This document shows positions 1 to 8,243 of a DNA stretch of 32,773 bases, in pieces; within the stretch, counting starts at the first letter, position 1; the number at the start of each line of letters is the position of its first letter. The DNA is from Actinoallomurus sp. (lineage in GTDB: Bacteria; Actinomycetota; Actinomycetes; Streptosporangiales; Streptosporangiaceae): positions 1 through 32,773 of the forward strand of contig JAOPYL010000325.1 in assembly GCA_025964625.1 (NCBI GenBank), given 5' to 3'. The notes below the pieces were generated by a model that saw only the letters and a list, made by a program, of their open reading frames with translations, ran no database searches and was not told where the DNA came from. Made by a program: the position numbers and the translations under genes.

Positions 1-181
1 CCATCACCAGGGCTCCCGCGATGATGATCCACGTGCCGATCGACAGGCCCGTCTGGCGGGCGAGTCCCTGATGGAGGGTGTCCCACGGGTCGTTGCCGAG
101 CCCCGACGACACCTGGAACGCGATTCCAAGGCCGTACAAGGCCAATCCAACGTACAGCTGAGCCAATCGGCGTGCGATCAC
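1..181 (-). CDS. YczE-like integral membrane protein (5' part only)
   Basis: The minus strand encodes an open frame from a GTG at 181 running off the left edge, so only the first 60 residues are visible. It starts VIARRLAQLYVGLALYGLG and contains GLGNDPWDTLHQGL followed by a hydrophobic stretch, the typical opening of the YczE/YitT-like membrane protein family, with two membrane segments in view. A purine-rich AGGGAGGGAAAGG lies just upstream of the GTG. The gene diverges from a MocR-type regulator; a linked pair of MocR regulator and YczE membrane protein is a known arrangement in Actinobacteria and Firmicutes. The transported or sensed substrate is unknown. Family assignment is by recognition of the motif; the start is reasonable but not proven. 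Confidence 0.75.
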   Translation of the reverse strand, partial: MIARRLAQLYVGLALYGLGIAFQVSSGLGNDPWDTLHQGLARQTGLSIGTWIIIAGALVM

Positions 182-266
182 GGACCTTTCCCTCCCTGAC
201 ATGACCGCCGAGCGGCGGTGTACGCCATTGAGCCCGGTGAATGGCTTGCATTGTAAGAGCCAATCG
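160..266. promoter_or_regulatory. Candidate MocR operator: direct repeat GAGCCAATCG
   Basis: The 10-mer GAGCCAATCG occurs at 160-169 (inside the start of the yczE-like gene) and again at 257-266, 15 bases before the regulator start, with a related GGCCAATCC at 141. MocR-type regulators usually bind direct repeats in the intergenic region they share with a divergent target. The 97-base spacing is long, so this is only a candidate. Confidence 0.3.
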
Positions 267-280
267 AAGAAAGTGGCCTT

Positions 281-1699
281 ATGGCAGTCCGCTCCATCAA
301 CGCACCGACCCTCGCCCGGCTGCTGGGCGGCCCGCCGGAGGGCCGGCCGTTCTACGCGGCGCTTGCCCGGACCTTGCGCGGCCTCGTGCTCGACGGCCGC
401 CTGCCGCTGCGCACACGGCTCCCCGCCGAGCGGGACCTCGCGGCCGCTCTCGGCGTCAGCCGCACGACGGTCACCTCGGCCTATGACGCGCTACGGGCCG
501 AGGGTTACGTCGAGAGCCGCCGGGGCGCGGGAAGCTGGACGGCGCTGCCCGGCGGCGGCCCGATGGCGGCCCGGCACGGGCTGGCGGAGGACCGGACGCT
601 CATCGACCTGGCCTGTGTGGCTCCGGCCGCCCCCTCGGGGTTCGACGAGGGCGTGGCCGCCGCCGTCGCGGAGCTGCCGCGCCACACCGGCGGTCCCGGC
701 TACGAGCCTCTGGGGCTGCGAGCGCTGCGCGAGGCGATCGCGGAGCGCTACACCGCCCGCGGCGTGCCCACGATGCCGGAGCAGGTCCTGGTGACGACCG
801 GGGCCCAGAACGGCCTGTGCCTCGTGTTGCAGGCGTTCGTCCGTCCCGGCGATGCCGTGCTCGTCGAGTCACCGACGTACCCGCACGCTCTCGGCGCGCT
901 CCGCCGGGCGGGGGCCCGCCTCGTCCCCGCCGGCGTCAACGCGGGCTGGGACCTGGAGCTCATGGCCGGCGGCATGCGGCAGGCTGCGGCCCGGCTCGCG
1001 TACGTGATCCCCGACTTCCAGAATCCGACCGGCCGGCTTATGGACGATGAGAGCCGGGCCGCACTCGTGGCCGCCGCCCGGGACGCGGGCGCGTACGTGG
1101 TGACGGACGAGACCTTCGCCGAACTGGCCGTCGACGACGTCGTCAGACCCCGCCCGCTCGCCGCCCACGACACCGACGGCCGGGTCATCAGCATCGGGTC
1201 GGCGGCCAAGGTGCTGTGGGGTGGCCTGCGCATCGGCTGGATCCGGGCCGGCCAGGCCCTCGTACGCCGGCTCGCCGAGGCGCGCGAGACGGTGGACCTG
1301 GCCAGCCCGGTGCTCGAGCAGCTGATCGTCACCGAGCTGCTCGCCGGCATGGACGCGATCGCCGCCGAGCGCCGTGCCGTCCTGCGCGAGCGTCGCTCGG
1401 TGCTGATCGAGGCGCTGCGACGCGAGTGCCCGGACTGGGAGTTCGGCGTGCCGCCGGGCGGCCTGTCCTTGTGGGTCCGGATGCCCCGTACGTCCAGCAC
1501 GGCGCTCGTGCCGGCCGCCGGCCGGCACGGCCTGCACATCGTCCCGGGTACGGCCTTCGGCGTCGACGGGGTCCTGGACGACCACGTGCGGGTGCCGTAC
1601 GTCCTGCCGCCGGAGCGGCTGCGCGAGGCGGCCGCCCGGCTGGCCTTGGCCTGCCGCGACGCGGACGCCGCGCAGGTCACCCGGCGGGCGTACGTCTAG
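281..1699 (+). CDS. MocR/PdxR-type transcriptional regulator (GntR winged helix + class I aminotransferase fold)
   Basis: This 472-residue protein begins with a GntR-like winged helix (about residues 20-85, with PAERDLAAALGVSRTTVTSAY) followed by a full fold-type I aminotransferase domain. That domain carries the YVIPDFQNPTGR segment and the PLP-binding lysine K310 in GSAAKVLWGGLRIGW. This is the architecture and usual length (450-500) of MocR regulators, which sense PLP or a PLP-amino adduct rather than catalyse transamination. It is transcribed away from the partial YczE-like gene, its most likely direct target. It also abuts the amino-acid stereochemistry genes to the right, so a PLP/amino-acid effector that also controls them is conceivable, but that is inference. 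The ATG at 281 has no strong Shine-Dalgarno sequence. Confidence 0.9.
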   Translation: MAVRSINAPTLARLLGGPPEGRPFYAALARTLRGLVLDGRLPLRTRLPAERDLAAALGVSRTTVTSAYDALRAEGYVESRRGAGSWTALPGGGPMAARHGLAEDRTLIDLACVAPAAPSGFDEGVAAAVAELPRHTGGPGYEPLGLRALREAIAERYTARGVPTMPEQVLVTTGAQNGLCLVLQAFVRPGDAVLVESPTYPHALGALRRAGARLVPAGVNAGWDLELMAGGMRQAAARLAYVIPDFQNPTGRLMDDESRAALVAAARDAGAYVVTDETFAELAVDDVVRPRPLAAHDTDGRVISIGSAAKVLWGGLRIGWIRAGQALVRRLAEARETVDLASPVLEQLIVTELLAGMDAIAAERRAVLRERRSVLIEALRRECPDWEFGVPPGGLSLWVRMPRTSSTALVPAAGRHGLHIVPGTAFGVDGVLDDHVRVPYVLPPERLREAAARLALACRDADAAQVTRRAYV

Positions 1700-1715
1700 G
1701 GTCGCCGCTCCGTGA

Positions 1716-1736
1716 CCGCCCGGTACGGCCGGGCGG
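1716..1736. terminator. Hairpin terminator between convergent genes
   Basis: A perfect 8-bp stem CCGCCCGG / CCGGGCGG with loop TACGG lies 16 bases after the MocR stop and 39 bases from the peptidase stop. There is no T-tract, as is common in actinomycetes. It could serve both converging transcripts. Confidence 0.55.
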
Positions 1737-1775
1737 CGTCAGAGCGGACACCGGAGGGGATATCGGAGAGGGACG

Positions 1776-2906
1776 TCACAGGCGAGACACCATGATGCCC
1801 GCGAGCAGCGCGGCCCGTTCGGCCAGGCTCGTGACCTGGATCGCCTCGTCGGCGGCGTGCGCGCCCCGGCCCCGTGGCCCGAAGCCGTCCAGGGTGGGCA
1901 GGCCGAGCGAACCGGGAAGGTTCGTGTCGCCGGCCCCGGCGGCGGGACGGCCGGTGATCTCCTGGCCGAGCAGTGCCCCCACCTCTGCGACACGGTCGAG
2001 CAGCGGGTCGTCGGCGCGCTCCGGCCAGGTGGGCCGGGTGGACAGCACGGTCGCCTCGACGACGGCGCCGGTCCGCCGGGGCGTCGCGCCGGTCAGCGCG
2101 CCGAGTACCTGCCGCTCGGCGGCGGCGGAGGTGAAACGGAGGCCGATCTCGGCGGACGCCTCCCCGGCGATGACGTTGGCCCGGCTGCCGCCCTGGATCC
2201 GGCCGACGTTGAACAACGTCGTGCCATCGTCCGGCACGGCGTCCCGCGCCGCCGCGACCTGGTCGATGAGCTCGTCGATGGCGGAGATCCCCTTGCCGGG
2301 GTCGAGCGCGGCGTGCGCTTCGCGCCCGTGGACCCGCACAAGGACCCGGGTGCTGCCCCGGCGCGCGCTCTTCAGCGCACCGTCCGGATGCGGCGACTCC
2401 AGGCCGAGCACGGCGACCGCGCCGTCGAGGTGCCGTTCGACCACCGCGCGCCCGGTCGGGCTGCCCACCTCCTCGTCGGCGACCACGACCAGGCGTACCT
2501 GCCGGGCGGGCGCGGCCCCGGCGGCGTGCAGCGCGCGCAGCGCCATCTCCACGGCGACCAGTCCGCTCTTCATGTCGTACGTCCCCGGGCCGGCGATGGT
2601 CGTGCCATCGTCGGTGTAGGGCATGGTGGCCAGCCGCCCGGCGGGCCAGACCGTGTCGTAGTGGCCGACCAGCAGCAGGTGCGGGCCGTCACCGGGGCCG
2701 AACCGGGTGACGAGATGACCGTCCTCGCGCGAGACGGCTCCGCCCGCCTCCACGTGGCCCGCCTCGATGAGCGCGGCGCAGCGTTCCAGCGCGGCGGCGT
2801 CCCCGGAGGGCGATTCGGCGAGGGCGTAGTCCCGGAGCCGCTCGCGGCCGAAGGGGAGCAGCCGGCCGGCGGCGGCGGTCAGGGCGGCGGAGAGGTCAGG
2901 TGTCAT
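1776..2906 (-). CDS. M20 family metallopeptidase / N-acyl-amino-acid deacylase (CPG2-like)
   Basis: This zinc-dependent hydrolase of the M20/M28 clan has 376 residues from the ATG at 2906. Visible metal-site segments are VGHYDTVWP (His, Asp), GPGTYDMKSG (bridging Asp), VVVADEEVGS (catalytic Glu pair) and a C-terminal GRGAHAADEA (His). The dimerisation domain sits in the middle. Relatives are glutamate carboxypeptidases and N-acyl-amino-acid hydrolases. An upstream in-frame ATG at 2948 exists, but the ATG at 2906 is preceded by AAAGGCGAC and starts at MTPDLSAAL, where the homologous region begins. It is divergent from a COG3375-type GNAT and close to an N-acylamino-acid racemase. In that company the likely job is removal of the succinyl (or other acyl) group from N-acyl-L-amino acids. 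The acyl specificity is inferred from context. Confidence 0.85.
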   Translation of the reverse strand: MTPDLSAALTAAAGRLLPFGRERLRDYALAESPSGDAAALERCAALIEAGHVEAGGAVSREDGHLVTRFGPGDGPHLLLVGHYDTVWPAGRLATMPYTDDGTTIAGPGTYDMKSGLVAVEMALRALHAAGAAPARQVRLVVVADEEVGSPTGRAVVERHLDGAVAVLGLESPHPDGALKSARRGSTRVLVRVHGREAHAALDPGKGISAIDELIDQVAAARDAVPDDGTTLFNVGRIQGGSRANVIAGEASAEIGLRFTSAAAERQVLGALTGATPRRTGAVVEATVLSTRPTWPERADDPLLDRVAEVGALLGQEITGRPAAGAGDTNLPGSLGLPTLDGFGPRGRGAHAADEAIQVTSLAERAALLAGIMVSRL

Positions 2907-2947
2907 GTCGCCTTTCATCGGCCGAGCACCGGCAGTGACATGCGCCA

Positions 2948-3796
2948 ATGCTACTAAACTTGCCCTGTCGCGATCGTTGTGCTCGTTCGAGCGTTCACTG
3001 TGAGAAGGAATTGGCGCCCTCTTCGACCATCACCGTACGGCCGCTGACCACCTCCGCCGAAATGCGGGCCGGGGTGGAGGCGTACCGTGCCGCGTTCGCC
3101 CTGTCGGCCACCGACCCGGCGGTCAGTCCCCGGCTGCTCGCCGCGCTTCAGCGCAACGCGGGCTCGGTGCTCGGCGCCTTCGCGGGAGACGAACTCGTGG
3201 GCTTCACCTATGGCTTCCTCGGCTCCGACTCCGGCAACTTCTACCACTACTCACAGGTGGCGGCGGTGCTGCCGGACTGGCAGGGCCGGGGCGTGGGGCG
3301 GACACTCAAGCTGAGCCAGCGCGACTACGTGCTGTCCACGGGCGTGACCGTGATGCGCTGGGCCTTCGACCCCGTACGCACCCGCAACGCCCACTTCAAC
3401 CTCGACGTGCTGGGCGCCACCGGCCGCTGGTTCACGCGCGACCTGTACGGCGTCGAGGACATCGGCCGCGACCAGGGGATGCGCACCGACCGGCTGATAG
3501 TCGAGTGGGACCTGCTCGGACCGCCGGTGCGGGACGTTCCACCTCCGCAGCACACCGGCTGGGGTGAGACGCGGCAGCAGAACGGCGACCTGTTGCTCGG
3601 GGTCCCGCGGGACTGGGAGGCACTGGTCGGCCGTGACCGCACCGCGGCGTTCCACCTGCGCGACGACCTGGCCACCGAGATGACCCGGCTGATCGGCGAG
3701 GGGTACACCGCGATCTCCTGCCAGACCTGCGACCCCTACACGGCCGTCTACCGCTTCCGGGCCGGGCGGCACCGCGAAGCGGGCGGCGACCGGTGA
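2948..3796 (+). CDS. GNAT N-acyltransferase, COG3375 type (candidate D-amino-acid N-succinyltransferase)
   Basis: The protein carries a GNAT fold of the COG3375 group: VGFTYGFLGSD, then the acyl-CoA binding segment LPDWQGRGVGRTLKLSQRDY, then MRWAFDPVRTRNAHFNLDVLG, which is characteristic of this family. In Geobacillus a COG3375 GNAT beside N-succinylamino-acid racemase transfers succinyl from succinyl-CoA to D-amino acids; I infer the same role here from family plus neighbours. The left boundary given is the longest frame (ATG 2948). Its first 22 residues do not look like GNAT sequence. The in-frame TTG at 3011, directly behind GAGAAGGA, may be the true start although the spacing is short. 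The gene diverges from the M20 peptidase and is followed after about 105 bases by the racemase on the same strand. Confidence 0.85.
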   Translation: MLLNLPCRDRCARSSVHCEKELAPSSTITVRPLTTSAEMRAGVEAYRAAFALSATDPAVSPRLLAALQRNAGSVLGAFAGDELVGFTYGFLGSDSGNFYHYSQVAAVLPDWQGRGVGRTLKLSQRDYVLSTGVTVMRWAFDPVRTRNAHFNLDVLGATGRWFTRDLYGVEDIGRDQGMRTDRLIVEWDLLGPPVRDVPPPQHTGWGETRQQNGDLLLGVPRDWEALVGRDRTAAFHLRDDLATEMTRLIGEGYTAISCQTCDPYTAVYRFRAGRHREAGGDR

Positions 3797-3901
3797 CCGT
3801 GCCGCCGCCCACGCCGGTGCTCGACCCGTTCGCCGGCGGACATTCGACCGCAGAGGTGGCACCGCCATGGTGTCCGACCTCGACGAGGAGGATTGAAACG
3901 C

Positions 3902-5008
3902 GTGCCGCGCGTATCCACGATTGAGGCGTTCCGGGTGAGCCTGCCGCTCGTGCACGCCTTCCAGACCAGCTCGCACCGCAAGTCGCACCTCGAGCACATC
4001 CTCGTCCGCGCGCAGGACGCCGACGGGACGGTCGGATGGGGCGAGATCGCCTCGCCCAGCGACCCCTACTACTGCCCGGAGACCGTGGACGGCTGCTGGC
4101 TGACGGTCGAGCGGTACCTCGCCCCGGCGCTCCTCGGGGCCGAGTGGGATCATCCCGCCGAGGTCGGTGCGCTCTGGGCGCGGGTCCGCGGCCACCACTT
4201 CGCGAAGGCGGGGCTCGACATCGCCTGCTGGGACCTGTGGTCGCGGTCGGCGGGCACGCCGCTGGCGCGGGCGCTCGGAGGTGACCGCATGACCATCTCG
4301 GCCGGCGTCAGCCTGGGCATCGAACCCACCGTGTCCGACCTGCTCGCCCAGGTCGACCGGTACACCGCGGAGGGGTACCGGCGCATCAAGCTGAAGATCG
4401 CCCCGGGCTGGGACGTGGAGCCGGTCCGCGCGGTGCGTGCGGCCCACCCGGACCTGGCCCTGCACGTCGACGCGAACGGCGCGTACACCGAGGAGCAGAC
4501 CGACGTCCTCGCCGAGCTGGACCACTTCGGCCTGACGATGATCGAGCAGCCGTACGCTCCCGGCGCCCTCGCCGCGCACGCCCGGCTGCAGAAGCGGATC
4601 GAGACGGCCGTCTGCCTCGATGAGTCCGTTGACGACCTCGACCAGCTCGACACGGCCCTCGAGCTGGGCTCCGGGCGCGTCCTCAACATCAAGGTCTCCC
4701 GGATGGGCGGGCTGACGGCGGCCCGCGCCGCGCACGACCGCGCGGTCGCCGGCGGCTGGCAGGTCTGGTGCGGGGGGATGCACGAGTTCGGGGTCGGCCG
4801 CGCCGCCAATGTCGCCATCGCCTCGCTGCCCGGCTTCACCCTGCCCAGCGACGTGTCCGGCTCGGACAAGTACTACACGCACGACGTCGTCGAGCCGTCC
4901 ATCCGGGCCATCGACGGCCAGGTCACGGTGCCCTCCGGGCCGGGCATCGGCCACGAGGTCGACGAGGCGCTCGTGCGCCGGCTCGCCTCGGCGACGCTGA
5001 AGTTCTGA
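3902..5008 (+). CDS. N-acylamino-acid racemase / o-succinylbenzoate synthase (enolase superfamily, NSAR/OSBS)
   Basis: This 368-residue enolase-superfamily member has all catalytic residues of the NSAR/OSBS subgroup in place: K163 and K165 in IKLKIAPGW, metal ligands D190 (HVDANGAY), E215 (MIEQPYAP) and D240 (CLDESVDD), and the opposing base K264 in NIKVSRMGG. The C-terminal WCGGMHEFGVGRAANVAIAS matches the same group. The start is set by ribosome binding: GAGGAGGA at 3884-3891 is 10 bases before the GTG at 3902, whereas the earlier TTG at 3893 is almost touching it. A 9-codon frame (ATG 3867 to TGA 3896) with its own AGAGGTGG upstream ends just before the start and may couple translation. 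No menaquinone genes are near; a GNAT, an M20 peptidase and a D-aminoacylase are, so racemisation of N-succinyl (N-acyl) amino acids is more likely than OSBS as the main role. Confidence 0.9.
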   Translation: MPRVSTIEAFRVSLPLVHAFQTSSHRKSHLEHILVRAQDADGTVGWGEIASPSDPYYCPETVDGCWLTVERYLAPALLGAEWDHPAEVGALWARVRGHHFAKAGLDIACWDLWSRSAGTPLARALGGDRMTISAGVSLGIEPTVSDLLAQVDRYTAEGYRRIKLKIAPGWDVEPVRAVRAAHPDLALHVDANGAYTEEQTDVLAELDHFGLTMIEQPYAPGALAAHARLQKRIETAVCLDESVDDLDQLDTALELGSGRVLNIKVSRMGGLTAARAAHDRAVAGGWQVWCGGMHEFGVGRAANVAIASLPGFTLPSDVSGSDKYYTHDVVEPSIRAIDGQVTVPSGPGIGHEVDEALVRRLASATLKF

Positions 5009-5010
5009 GC

Positions 5011-5045
5011 GGCCGGCGGCGACCTCGACCGCGTCGTCGCCGGCC
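5011..5045. terminator. Strong hairpin terminator between convergent genes
   Basis: A 13-bp stem, GGCCGGCGGCGAC with GTCGTCGCCGGCC (one G-T pair), closes the loop CTCGACCGC and begins 3 bases after the racemase stop. The permease gene converges from the right, so it can act in both directions. Confidence 0.7.
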
Positions 5046-5101
5046 GGGGGACCGGACGGCGACGTGCTCGCCCGCCGGCTCCTCCAGTGACTCACGCAAG
5101 G

Positions 5102-6517
5102 TCATGTCAGCATCCAGAAGAGCATGGCGAACAGGGCCGTGTTGGCCGTGATGATCGCCCAGCCGTTGAACAGCATCAGCCGCAGGCTACTCGACCGTGC
5201 CAGGCCCATCTGGCCGATCATGTCGGCGCCGGGAAGTGGACCGAGCTGGTCGACCTGGGAGGTGCCGACCAGGGCCACCGCCCACACGCCGGGCGCTATG
5301 CCGAGCGCGGCGGCCACCGGCCCGAACAGCTTGTTGACCACGACGACCTGGGCGACGGCGGCGCCCGGCACCGCTTGCATGTACCCGAGGAAGACGATCA
5401 GCATCAGGAACAGCCACGGCCCGACATCCGGGAGGATCGGCTTGAGGTCGGCGAACACCGTCTCGAAGGCGCCGGTCTTGTCGATCAGCGCGAGCATCGG
5501 GTCGAGCATCCAGAACAGCAGGAACAGCCAGATCAGCCGGGCGGCGCCGGCGTACACCGCCTCCAGGACCTTCTTGGGGGCCAGCCCGCCGGCCAGGCCG
5601 GTCGCGGCGGCGGTGACGATCATGACGATCAGCGCGTACGAGTAGGTGGCCTTCTCCACGACACCGTAGATCGCGAGGGCCAGCAGCACGAGGGCGAAGA
5701 CCAGCGCGGCCCGGCGGGCCGCTCCGTCGCCGGTCTGGGGCTCGGTCTCGGCCGCGTCCGCGGCGGTGTACTCCTGGTCGGTGTGGCGCTGGATCCAGCG
5801 CGCCATGAAGAAGCCCGTCACCATCGTCACCGCAGCGACCGGCAGCCCCGCGTGGAGCAGGTACCCGCCATAGCTCAGCCGCGTCGCCGCCATGAGTGTG
5901 ACGACGGGCGGGGTGAACGGGCCGGTCATCAGGCCGGCCGCTCCGGCGGCGTGCAGCATCGCCGCCACGGCGGGCGGCCGCCAGCCGGTTCGCGCCGCGA
6001 CCGGGATGACGATCGGCGCCAGGATCGCGTTCCCACCGGCCAGGGTGCCCAGCGCGCCCACGAGGATGAGCGAGGAGACCATGATGCCGAGCTGCACGCG
6101 GGTGCGTGTGTTGAGCCCGATCCCGCCCATCACCAACCGGATGAGCGACTGCGCCGCGCCCGTCTCCTGGGTCACCCGGCCGAGGCCCGCGCCGAGCAGG
6201 ATGATCATGCCGATGACGGCGACCAGCGACCCCATCGACGTCGCCATCTGGGCGCCGAGCGGGATCGGGCCGGTTCGCGTCATCACCGCCGCGATGACCA
6301 GCGCGCCGATGGTCGCCAGCACCACGTCCACGCCGAGCACCGCGAGCAGCGCGTACAGGCCGATCGGCACCAGCCCCCACAGGCCGGCCTTGCCGCCGGT
6401 CATCGCGAGCAGGATGCCGATGACCAACGCCACCGCGAAACCTCCGGCGGCGATCACGGGCGCGCGGCCGGCGTGTTTCTCCGCGGTCGCCGTCTCGGCG
6501 GCCGTCGTCGTACTCAT
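5102..6517 (-). CDS. Ion-transporter-superfamily permease (GntP/NhaC/CitMHS-like)
   Basis: This is a 471-residue, very hydrophobic protein with about 12 membrane segments arranged in two halves separated by a charged loop near residue 240 (RWIQRHTDQEYTAADAAE). The first half carries GIMVSSLILVGALGTLAGGN and the second LGYMQAVPGAAVAQVVVV. Paired glycine-rich hairpins of this kind are typical of the ion transporter superfamily (gluconate, citrate, Na+/H+ and short-chain acid carriers). It lies 14 bases behind the N-acyl-D-amino-acid deacylase on the same strand, with GAGGAG just before its ATG, so the two form an operon. Uptake of an N-acyl-amino acid or another organic anion is the natural guess. 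Substrate and coupling ion cannot be read from sequence. Confidence 0.75.
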   Translation of the reverse strand: MSTTTAAETATAEKHAGRAPVIAAGGFAVALVIGILLAMTGGKAGLWGLVPIGLYALLAVLGVDVVLATIGALVIAAVMTRTGPIPLGAQMATSMGSLVAVIGMIILLGAGLGRVTQETGAAQSLIRLVMGGIGLNTRTRVQLGIMVSSLILVGALGTLAGGNAILAPIVIPVAARTGWRPPAVAAMLHAAGAAGLMTGPFTPPVVTLMAATRLSYGGYLLHAGLPVAAVTMVTGFFMARWIQRHTDQEYTAADAAETEPQTGDGAARRAALVFALVLLALAIYGVVEKATYSYALIVMIVTAAATGLAGGLAPKKVLEAVYAGAARLIWLFLLFWMLDPMLALIDKTGAFETVFADLKPILPDVGPWLFLMLIVFLGYMQAVPGAAVAQVVVVNKLFGPVAAALGIAPGVWAVALVGTSQVDQLGPLPGADMIGQMGLARSSSLRLMLFNGWAIITANTALFAMLFWMLT

Positions 6518-6531
6518 CTGGGGGGTGCTCC

Positions 6532-8097
6532 TCAGGCTCCGTGTCGCCGGAGCACGCGCCCGGGACGTTTTCCGGTCAGGACCGCGTCACGCAGCACCGG
6601 AGTGCCGTTGACGACGACGTGGCGTACGCCCGCCGCCGGCTTCCAGGGGTCGTCGAAGGTGGAGGTGTCGACGACGGTGCGGGGGTCGAGGACGGCGAGG
6701 TCCGCCGCCAGCCCCTCGCGGACCTCGCCGCGGTCGGCCAGGCCGGCCCGTGACGCGGGCAGCGAGGTCATCTTCCGTACGGCGTCCGCGAGCGTGAGGA
6801 CCCCCCACTCGCGCACATAGCGCCCGAGTACCCGCGCGAACGTGCCGAAGCTGCGCGGATGCGGGCGCCCTCCGCCGGCCGGGCGCAGCACCCAGCCGTC
6901 ACTTGCCACGCCGACGTGCGGGTGTGACAGCACCGCGCGCACGTCGTCCTCGGACATCGCGTGGTCGACGATGCCGACCGAGCCGTGGTGTGCGGCGATG
7001 ACCTCCAGAGCCGTCTCGGCACCGCTCAGGCCGAGCTCGCCGCCGAGCTCGGCCAGGCTCCGCCCGATCCACGCGGAGTACGGCCCGGGTGGCAGTTCGG
7101 CGAGGACGACGGCGTCGGCGTCGATGTGCGTGCCGGCGGCGATCCGGCGTCTGGTCCCCGCGTCGGAGAGGCGTTCGAGCAGCCGCTCGACGCCGCCGTC
7201 CATCGCCCAGCCCGGCAGCCGCGACGTCAGCGTCGTGGAGGAGGCGGTGTAGGGGTAGACGTCCGCGGTGACGTCCACGCCCTGGGCGCGGGCCTCGTCG
7301 ATCAGCCGCAGGGCCTCGTGCACCCCCCCGTGGTTCGCCCGCCCCATCGCCTTCAGGTGGGAGATCTCCAGGCGTACGCCCGACTCGCGCGCCGTGGTCA
7401 GGGCCTCGGTGACGGCGTCGATCAGCCGGTCGGCCTCATTGCGCATGTGCGTGGAGTACAGCAGTCCGAGCCGTGCCGCGGCGCGGGCCAGCTCGGTCAC
7501 CTCGTGGGGCGGCGCGTAGCTGCCCGGGGCGTAGATCAGGCCGGTGGAGAAGCCCGCCACCCCCTCATCGGCGGCGCGCTCCAGCAGAACTCGCATCGCC
7601 GTGCGCTCTTCCGGCGTGGCCGGCCGCTCGTCACCGCCCACGGCGGCCATCCGCAGCGCGTTCAGCCCGACCTGCGCCACCAGGTTGACGGCCGGTTTGG
7701 AGCGTTCCACCACGGTGGCGTAGCCGTCGAAGCCGGTCCAGTCCCAGAGCAGCTCGTCCTCCATGAAGGCGGCGGAGCGGCGCAGGCTCTCCGGGTCGGC
7801 GACGGGGAAGGGGGAGAAGCCGCAGTTGCCACCGACCAGCGTCGTGACTCCCTGGTAAAGGCAGGTGTCCGCGCCGGGATGGCCCTGGATCGAGAAGTCC
7901 GCGTGGGAGTGCAGGTCGATGAAACCGGGTGCCACGACGTGGCCGGTGGCGTCCAGAGTCTCGGCCCCCGGCAGTGTCCCGGGGGCCGCGACGGCCGCGA
8001 TACGGTCGCCGCGCACGCCCACGTCGGCCGGCACGGCCGGCGAGCCGGTGCCGTCGAGCAGGTCCCCTCCGGTGACGACGAGATCGAACTCAGGCAT
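6532..8097 (-). CDS. N-acyl-D-amino-acid deacylase (D-aminoacylase family amidohydrolase)
   Basis: This 521-residue amidohydrolase has FIDLHSHADF (H63, H65) and VGGNCGF (C92), the Cys metal ligand that marks D-aminoacylases. It also has YSTHMRNEAD and EISHLKAMG with the two further His ligands and a late GVASDGWV aspartate, all in the order seen in Alcaligenes D-aminoacylase. The family hydrolyses N-acyl-D-amino acids to free D-amino acids and carboxylate. Start: GGAGGTGA lies 6 bases before the ATG at 8097 and touches the alternative GTG at 8103, so the ATG is preferred. It is first in an operon with the permease. Next to the racemase/GNAT/M20 set, the free D-amino acid it makes would be a substrate for inversion to the L form. 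Confidence 0.88.
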   Translation of the reverse strand: MPEFDLVVTGGDLLDGTGSPAVPADVGVRGDRIAAVAAPGTLPGAETLDATGHVVAPGFIDLHSHADFSIQGHPGADTCLYQGVTTLVGGNCGFSPFPVADPESLRRSAAFMEDELLWDWTGFDGYATVVERSKPAVNLVAQVGLNALRMAAVGGDERPATPEERTAMRVLLERAADEGVAGFSTGLIYAPGSYAPPHEVTELARAAARLGLLYSTHMRNEADRLIDAVTEALTTARESGVRLEISHLKAMGRANHGGVHEALRLIDEARAQGVDVTADVYPYTASSTTLTSRLPGWAMDGGVERLLERLSDAGTRRRIAAGTHIDADAVVLAELPPGPYSAWIGRSLAELGGELGLSGAETALEVIAAHHGSVGIVDHAMSEDDVRAVLSHPHVGVASDGWVLRPAGGGRPHPRSFGTFARVLGRYVREWGVLTLADAVRKMTSLPASRAGLADRGEVREGLAADLAVLDPRTVVDTSTFDDPWKPAAGVRHVVVNGTPVLRDAVLTGKRPGRVLRRHGA

Positions 8098-8243
8098 CCG
8101 CACTCACCTCCGGTCGCGTACAGGTTCCAGGACGCTCGCCGGTCACGCGCCGCCGGCGTGCGGCGGGCGCCCGGGCGCCGGCGAGCGGCGGGGGTCGCCG
8201 CGGACGCCCGGCGGCCCGGCCGGCGTCGGACCCGCTTTCGCCG

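Noticed and set aside
3893-3895. TTG as the racemase start
   Set aside because: It lies one base after the ribosome site GAGGAGGA; the GTG at 3902 has normal spacing.
3251-5095. Long minus-strand open frame antisense to the GNAT and racemase genes
   Set aside because: Its product is low-complexity Arg/Asp/Gly/Val-rich with no domain; both plus-strand genes have clear motifs. Typical artefact of very GC-rich DNA.
8161-8180. GGCGCCC/GGGCGCC palindrome as a terminator after the hydrolase gene
   Set aside because: It has no loop and lies in uniformly GC-rich sequence rich in chance self-complementarity.
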